From positions 1 through 64,000 of the forward strand of contig JAJDCP010000076.1 of NCBI GenBank assembly GCA_029260765.1: DNA of 64,000 nt, given 5' to 3'. A model generated the notes under the pieces. It did no database searches, was not told where the DNA came from, and worked only from the letters and a program-made list of their open reading frames with translations. The translations under genes were made by a program, and so were the position numbers. Positions 60,043 through 64,000 of this stretch are shown here, in pieces (position 1 is the first letter of the stretch; every line of letters starts with the position of its first letter). This DNA is from Planctomycetota bacterium. GTDB lineage: Bacteria; Planctomycetota; J058; JAJDCP01.

Positions 60043-61539
60043 ATGCGCCTATTGGTCGTCTTTGGGGTGGTCGGCCAGCTGCTCCGGCTCTTCAGCCTGG
60101 CCTTCGTCCCCCCGCTGGTCATCGCGCTCTTCAACAAGGAGTGGGCCTTCGCGGGCCACTTCACGATCGCGCTGTCTGCGACCCTGGCCTTCGGCTTTCT
60201 GTTCTCGCATCGGTACCAGCAACCGCGCGTCTTCTACCGCCCCGAGGCCCTGGCCGTGGTCGCCGGCACCTGGCTGGGGATCGGCTTGTTCGGGGCCATT
60301 CCCTACATGTTCGCCGGATTGAGCTTCGTCGATGCGCTGTTCGAGTCGATCTCGGGCTTCACCACGACCGGGGCGACGATTCTGCAAGACTTCTCGAAGT
60401 ACGGCAAAGCGTTCTTCCTGTGGCGTTCGATGACCCAATGGTTCGGCGGCCTGGGCGTGATCGCCCTGTTCGTCGTGGTGCTTCCGCGGCTGGGTATCGC
60501 AGGCCGTCAGCTGTTTTTCGCCGAGGCTTCGACCGCCCCGGGCGAAGCGGTCAGTCCCCAGGTGCGGGCGGCGTCATCGCGTCTGTGGCTGATCTATGGA
60601 AGCCTGACCGTGATCCTGGTCGCCCTGCTCAGCGTCGCAGGCATGTCGCTGTACGAAGCGGTCTGCCATGCGCTGACCACCATGGCGGCGGGCGGCTTCT
60701 CGCCCCACCCCGAATCGATCGCGGGCTACAACAATCCGGCGGTCGAGTGGATCCTGATCGTCTTCATGACTCTGGCGGGGACGAGCTTCCCTCTGCTCTG
60801 GACGGTCGTCAGCCGGCGGCCGCTCGAGTTGTTCCGCGACGAAGAGTTCCGGCTGTATTTCGGTGTGATGGCCTGCGGCGGGCTCCTGGTGGCGATCGTC
60901 AACGCAGGCGGCATACCCAGCCTGGTGTCGCTGCGCGAGGGCCTGTTCCAATCTGCCAGCTTGATCTCCAGCGCGGGCTTTGCCAGCACCGACTACAACC
61001 TGTGGGCAGATCAGGCCCGGATCGTCCTGCTCTGGATCATGGTGGTCGGGGGCTGTGCGGGATCTGCGGCCGGTGGGCCGAAGTCGATCCGCCATCTGCT
61101 GGTCGGCAAGCACATCCTGCGCGAGCTGACGCGCGTGCTGCACCCCCGTGCGGTGATGGCGATCAAACACAAAGGGCAGCCCGTCAAAGACAGCATCATG
61201 AGCGCCGTGTTCATGACGGTGGCGCTGTACATCGGCAGCTATTTCTGCATCGGCGTGCTGATGACTCTGCTCTGCGGGGACATGGTGCTCGGTTTCTCGG
61301 CTTCGGTGGCGTGCGTGGGGAATGTCGGACCGGGCTTCGGGGCCGCGGGGCCGATGGGCAACTTCGCCGGGTTCTCTGACCTGGGCAAGCTGATCCTGAC
61401 CTTTGGGATGTGGATGGGCCGTCTGGAGATCGTGACCATCCTGGCCTTGCTGCATCCGGACGTGATCCGCAACTTCCGCCTGGGAAGCTTCCGGGGCGGT
61501 GAGTCGGACAAGGGGCGGAGCCGGCGGGCCGACGCCTAG
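60043..61539 (+). CDS. trkH: Trk potassium uptake channel protein TrkH
   Basis: A 498-residue membrane protein with four pore-loop repeats forming the potassium filter: SGFTTTGAT, TTMAAGGFSPH, SSAGFASTDYN and GNVGPGFG. Hydrophobic helices cover the whole length. With TrkA it forms a low-affinity, proton-motive-force or sodium-linked potassium uptake system. The C-terminus (~484-498) is very basic and cytoplasmic. It is coexpressed with trkA, as is usual. Confidence 0.96.
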   Translation: MRLLVVFGVVGQLLRLFSLAFVPPLVIALFNKEWAFAGHFTIALSATLAFGFLFSHRYQQPRVFYRPEALAVVAGTWLGIGLFGAIPYMFAGLSFVDALFESISGFTTTGATILQDFSKYGKAFFLWRSMTQWFGGLGVIALFVVVLPRLGIAGRQLFFAEASTAPGEAVSPQVRAASSRLWLIYGSLTVILVALLSVAGMSLYEAVCHALTTMAAGGFSPHPESIAGYNNPAVEWILIVFMTLAGTSFPLLWTVVSRRPLELFRDEEFRLYFGVMACGGLLVAIVNAGGIPSLVSLREGLFQSASLISSAGFASTDYNLWADQARIVLLWIMVVGGCAGSAAGGPKSIRHLLVGKHILRELTRVLHPRAVMAIKHKGQPVKDSIMSAVFMTVALYIGSYFCIGVLMTLLCGDMVLGFSASVACVGNVGPGFGAAGPMGNFAGFSDLGKLILTFGMWMGRLEIVTILALLHPDVIRNFRLGSFRGGESDKGRSRRADA

Positions 61540-61556
61540 CCTCGGCAGGATGGCAG

Positions 61557-61585
61557 TAGACATTTGTCTTGTTTTGGGTTAGACT
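61557..61585 (+). promoter_or_regulatory. Predicted promoter of the lhr-like gene
   Basis: TAGACA (61557-61562), a 17-base spacer and TAGACT (61580-61585), start site near 61592, ATG at 61616. The -35 lies within an inverted repeat AGACA-TT-TGTCT (61558-61569), a possible operator. Confidence 0.55.
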
Positions 61586-61615
61586 CCGGGGGAGCTGCGA
61601 GCGAGGTAGGTCGGC

Positions 61616-64000
61616 ATGATCTCCAGCTGCCCGACCGTGGGAAGCCGCGAATTCCATCCGTTGGTCCGCCAGTGGTTTGAGCAGCGCTTCGGCAATGCGA
61701 CCGAAGCACAGCTGCGCGGCTGGCCCGAGATCGCCTCGGGACGTGATGTGCTGATCGCCGCCCCGACGGGCTCGGGCAAGACCCTGGCAGCCTTTCTCTG
61801 GTGTCTCGATCGCTTGTTCCGCGCCTGCGAGGCGGGAGAGCTGGGGGGCCGCACCGAGGTTATCTACATCTCGCCGCTGAAGGCTCTAGGCAGCGATATC
61901 GCCAAGAATCTGCGCCAACCGCTCGCTGAGATCTCCGCACTGTTCGAAGCCCGAGGCTCGCCGCGTCCGGACATCAGGGTCTTTGTGCGCAGCGGCGACA
62001 CGCCCAGCCGTGATCGCACGCGCATGCTGAAGATCCCCCCACACATTTTGATCACGACCCCTGAATCGCTGTTCATTCTGTTGACCGCAGACAAGAGCCG
62101 CCGGCTGCTACGCCACGTCAAGACGGTCATCGTCGACGAGATCCACGCGGTGGCCGACTCCAAGCGGGGTTCGCATCTCGCCCTGTCGCTGGAACGGCTC
62201 GATGAGCTGGCCCAGGGTGCGAAGCCGGCGCGGCTCGGTCTGTCGGCCACGCAGCGCCCGATCGAAGTGGTCGGCCGGCTGTTGGTGGGCAACGGGCGGC
62301 CCCTGCCGAAGATCATCGATACCGGCTGGGCGCGCGCTCTCGACCTCGCGATCGAGACACCAGAAGACGCGCTGGGTGCAGTGACCAGCACCGAGATGTG
62401 GACGCAGGTCTGCGACCGCATCGCCGGCTGGGTCCAAGAGCACACCACCACGCTGATCTTCGCCAACACCCGACGGCTGGTCGAGCGGCTCTCCCACCAA
62501 CTGGCCGAGCGGCTGGGGCCCGAGAAGGTGGCCGCACACCACGGCAGCCTTGCGCACAAGAGTCGCTTGCGGGCAGAGCAGGGCCTGAAGCAGGCCGAGA
62601 TCCCTTGTGTGGTGGCGACCGCCTCGCTCGAGCTCGGTATCGATGTGGGCTCGGTCGACCTGGTGGTGCAGATCGGCTCTCCGCGCCGCATCGCCACGCT
62701 CTTGCAGCGAGTCGGACGCTCGGGCCACTCGATCGGCAAGACGCCCAAGGGGCGCCTGCTGGCGATGACCCGCGACCAGCTGGTCGAGTGTACCTCGCTG
62801 CTCCAGGCGGTGCAGCAGGGCAGGCTTGACTGCCTCTGGCAACCGCGCCAACCGATGGACGTGCTCGCCCAGCAGATCGTGGCCGCCTGTGCAGCCGAAG
62901 ACCAGGTCGAAGACGAGCTGTTCGCCTGGGTCCGGCGCGCGGCCCCCTACGGAGCGCTCGAGCGCTCGCAGTTCGACGAGCTGCTCCGGGTGCTGAGCGA
63001 GCCGACACTGACGGCCCGGGGACGCAGCCGGGTGCACCTGCACCGCGACGGCGTGCGCGGACGGGTGATGGCGACGCGTGGCGCGCGTCTGGCGGCCATC
63101 ACCTCCGGTGGCTCGATCCCCGACAAAGGGGACTACCGGGTGATCGCCCAGCCGGAGGGGCTCTTCATCGGCACGGTCGACGAAGACTTCGCGGTCGAGA
63201 GCATGGTGGGCGACATCTTCCAGCTCGGGAACACTTCCTGGCGGGTGCGCAAAGTCTCGGTCGGCACCATCGATGTTGCCGACGCCGAGGGGGCACCGCC
63301 GACGATTCCCTTCTGGCGCGGCGAGGCGCCAGCTCGCAGCGTCGAGTTGTCCGCGGAGGTCGCTGGGCTGCGCAGCCAGGTCGAGCGGGGCCTGCTGGCT
63401 GCCGAAGCTCAGGGCTTGCCGCCCGAGGCCGCAGTGGCGCTAGTGGCCCGCAGCGAGGTTCCCCCGGGGCTTGTGCCTGACGATGCGTTGCAGCTGGTGC
63501 GTTACCTGGCTGCCAGCCGGGCGATTCTGGGTTGCCTGCCGACGACCCGCACGCTGATCGCTGAACGCTTCTTCGACGATGCGGGCGGCATGCAGCTGGT
63601 GATCCATGCCCCCCTCGGCGGGCGCATCAACAAGGCGTGGGGGCTGGCGCTGCGCAAGCGTTTCTGCCGCTCGTTCAACTTCGAGCTGCAGGCCACGGCC
63701 ACCGACGACGGCTTGCTGCTGTCGCTCGGTGCACAGCACAGCTTCCCGCTCGAGTCGGTCTTTGGTTTCTTGTCCGCCCAGACCGTGCGCAAGGTGCTCG
63801 AACAGGCCGTGTTGGGGGCCCCGGTGTTCGGCACGCGCTGGCGCTGGACAGCCACGCGCGCGTTGATGTTGCTGCGCCGCCGCAACGGCAAGAAGGTGCC
63901 TCCGCAGCTGCTGCGGATGAAGTCCGACGACCTGCTGGCGGCGGTGTTCCCGCAGGCGCAGGCCTGCCACGAGACCATCGTGGGCGACATCGAGATCCCC
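61616..64000 (+). CDS. lhr: Lhr-type ATP-dependent DNA helicase (3-prime end missing)
   Basis: Open from the ATG at 61616 (GAGG upstream) to the window edge, 795 codons with no stop. This is a superfamily 2 helicase: Walker A APTGSGKT (~47-54), the TTPESL motif, DEIH as motif II, LSATQ as motif III, then the second domain with VVATASLELGIDVGSVDLV and QRVGRSGH (motif VI). The later part fits the winged-helix and Lhr-core C-terminal domains. Lhr proteins unwind DNA:RNA and DNA duplexes and act in repair. Lhr proteins are often about 850-1,500 residues long, so the missing part may be short or long. Confidence 0.94.
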   Translation, partial: MISSCPTVGSREFHPLVRQWFEQRFGNATEAQLRGWPEIASGRDVLIAAPTGSGKTLAAFLWCLDRLFRACEAGELGGRTEVIYISPLKALGSDIAKNLRQPLAEISALFEARGSPRPDIRVFVRSGDTPSRDRTRMLKIPPHILITTPESLFILLTADKSRRLLRHVKTVIVDEIHAVADSKRGSHLALSLERLDELAQGAKPARLGLSATQRPIEVVGRLLVGNGRPLPKIIDTGWARALDLAIETPEDALGAVTSTEMWTQVCDRIAGWVQEHTTTLIFANTRRLVERLSHQLAERLGPEKVAAHHGSLAHKSRLRAEQGLKQAEIPCVVATASLELGIDVGSVDLVVQIGSPRRIATLLQRVGRSGHSIGKTPKGRLLAMTRDQLVECTSLLQAVQQGRLDCLWQPRQPMDVLAQQIVAACAAEDQVEDELFAWVRRAAPYGALERSQFDELLRVLSEPTLTARGRSRVHLHRDGVRGRVMATRGARLAAITSGGSIPDKGDYRVIAQPEGLFIGTVDEDFAVESMVGDIFQLGNTSWRVRKVSVGTIDVADAEGAPPTIPFWRGEAPARSVELSAEVAGLRSQVERGLLAAEAQGLPPEAAVALVARSEVPPGLVPDDALQLVRYLAASRAILGCLPTTRTLIAERFFDDAGGMQLVIHAPLGGRINKAWGLALRKRFCRSFNFELQATATDDGLLLSLGAQHSFPLESVFGFLSAQTVRKVLEQAVLGAPVFGTRWRWTATRALMLLRRRNGKKVPPQLLRMKSDDLLAAVFPQAQACHETIVGDIEIP

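Noticed and set aside
1..64000. Prophage, insertion sequence or rRNA/tRNA genes
   Set aside because: No transposase, integrase, phage structural gene or structural RNA was recognised anywhere in the window.

Overview
The window is GC-rich, densely coded bacterial chromosome with about 46 protein genes on both strands and no rRNA, tRNA, CRISPR array, insertion sequence or phage gene that I could see. The gene content suggests a planctomycete-like organism: a translationally coupled DUF1552 / DUF1587-1595-1592-1588-1585 gene pair with c-type haem motifs, haem-bearing secreted proteins, a secreted sulfatase, many exported proteins of unknown function, and several Hanks-type Ser/Thr kinases with FHA domains. 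Myxococcota, Verrucomicrobiota and Acidobacteriota share parts of this repertoire, so the phylum is an inference. Many genes start with TTG or GTG behind clear AGGAG-type ribosome sites, and ATGA/TGATG overlaps are common.

Region 0.3-20.3 kb is mostly exported or redox proteins: a sulfatase with a mono-haem partner, a short-chain dehydrogenase, a GMC oxidoreductase coupled to a lectin-like/PNGase F-like secreted protein, the DUF1592/DUF1552 pair, a 1,013-residue protein of carboxypeptidase-regulatory-like repeats, a lipoprotein, and a haem-c/SUMF1-fold protein carrying an EF-hand. Region 20.3-24.4 kb holds a cytochrome P450, an unknown protein, a kinase-fold phosphotransferase and a helical-repeat protein. 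Region 24.6-29.8 kb is a MacAB-like operon (adaptor, ATPase, two permeases) ending in an exported double zinc ribbon protein.

Region 29.8-41.9 kb is a signalling island: an FHA/pseudo-receiver/kinase/TM protein, a pseudokinase-kinase protein with an unknown N-terminal domain, an FHA/zinc-ribbon/kinase/TM protein, a class III-like sirtuin, a kinesin-light-chain-type TPR protein, SixA phosphatase and a membrane protein with DnaJ-type zinc motifs. Region 42.0-48.5 kb is a tightly coupled run: two PDZ/thioredoxin-fold proteins without redox cysteines, a lipocalin-like secreted protein, an extended SDR, a secreted M14 carboxypeptidase and a small HNH protein. It is followed by a patch of palindromic repeats and a strong terminator.

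Region 48.8-64 kb has a secreted protein with duplicated BsuPI-type domains, mreB, a PhnD-like lipoprotein/histidine kinase/sigma-54 regulator operon, a tail-anchored pseudokinase, the trkA-trkH potassium uptake pair, and the first 795 codons of an Lhr-type helicase cut by the window edge. The most unusual material is the set of degenerate signalling proteins (pseudo-receiver, two pseudokinase domains, cysteine-free thioredoxin folds) and the PNGase F-like protein beside a GMC oxidoreductase.
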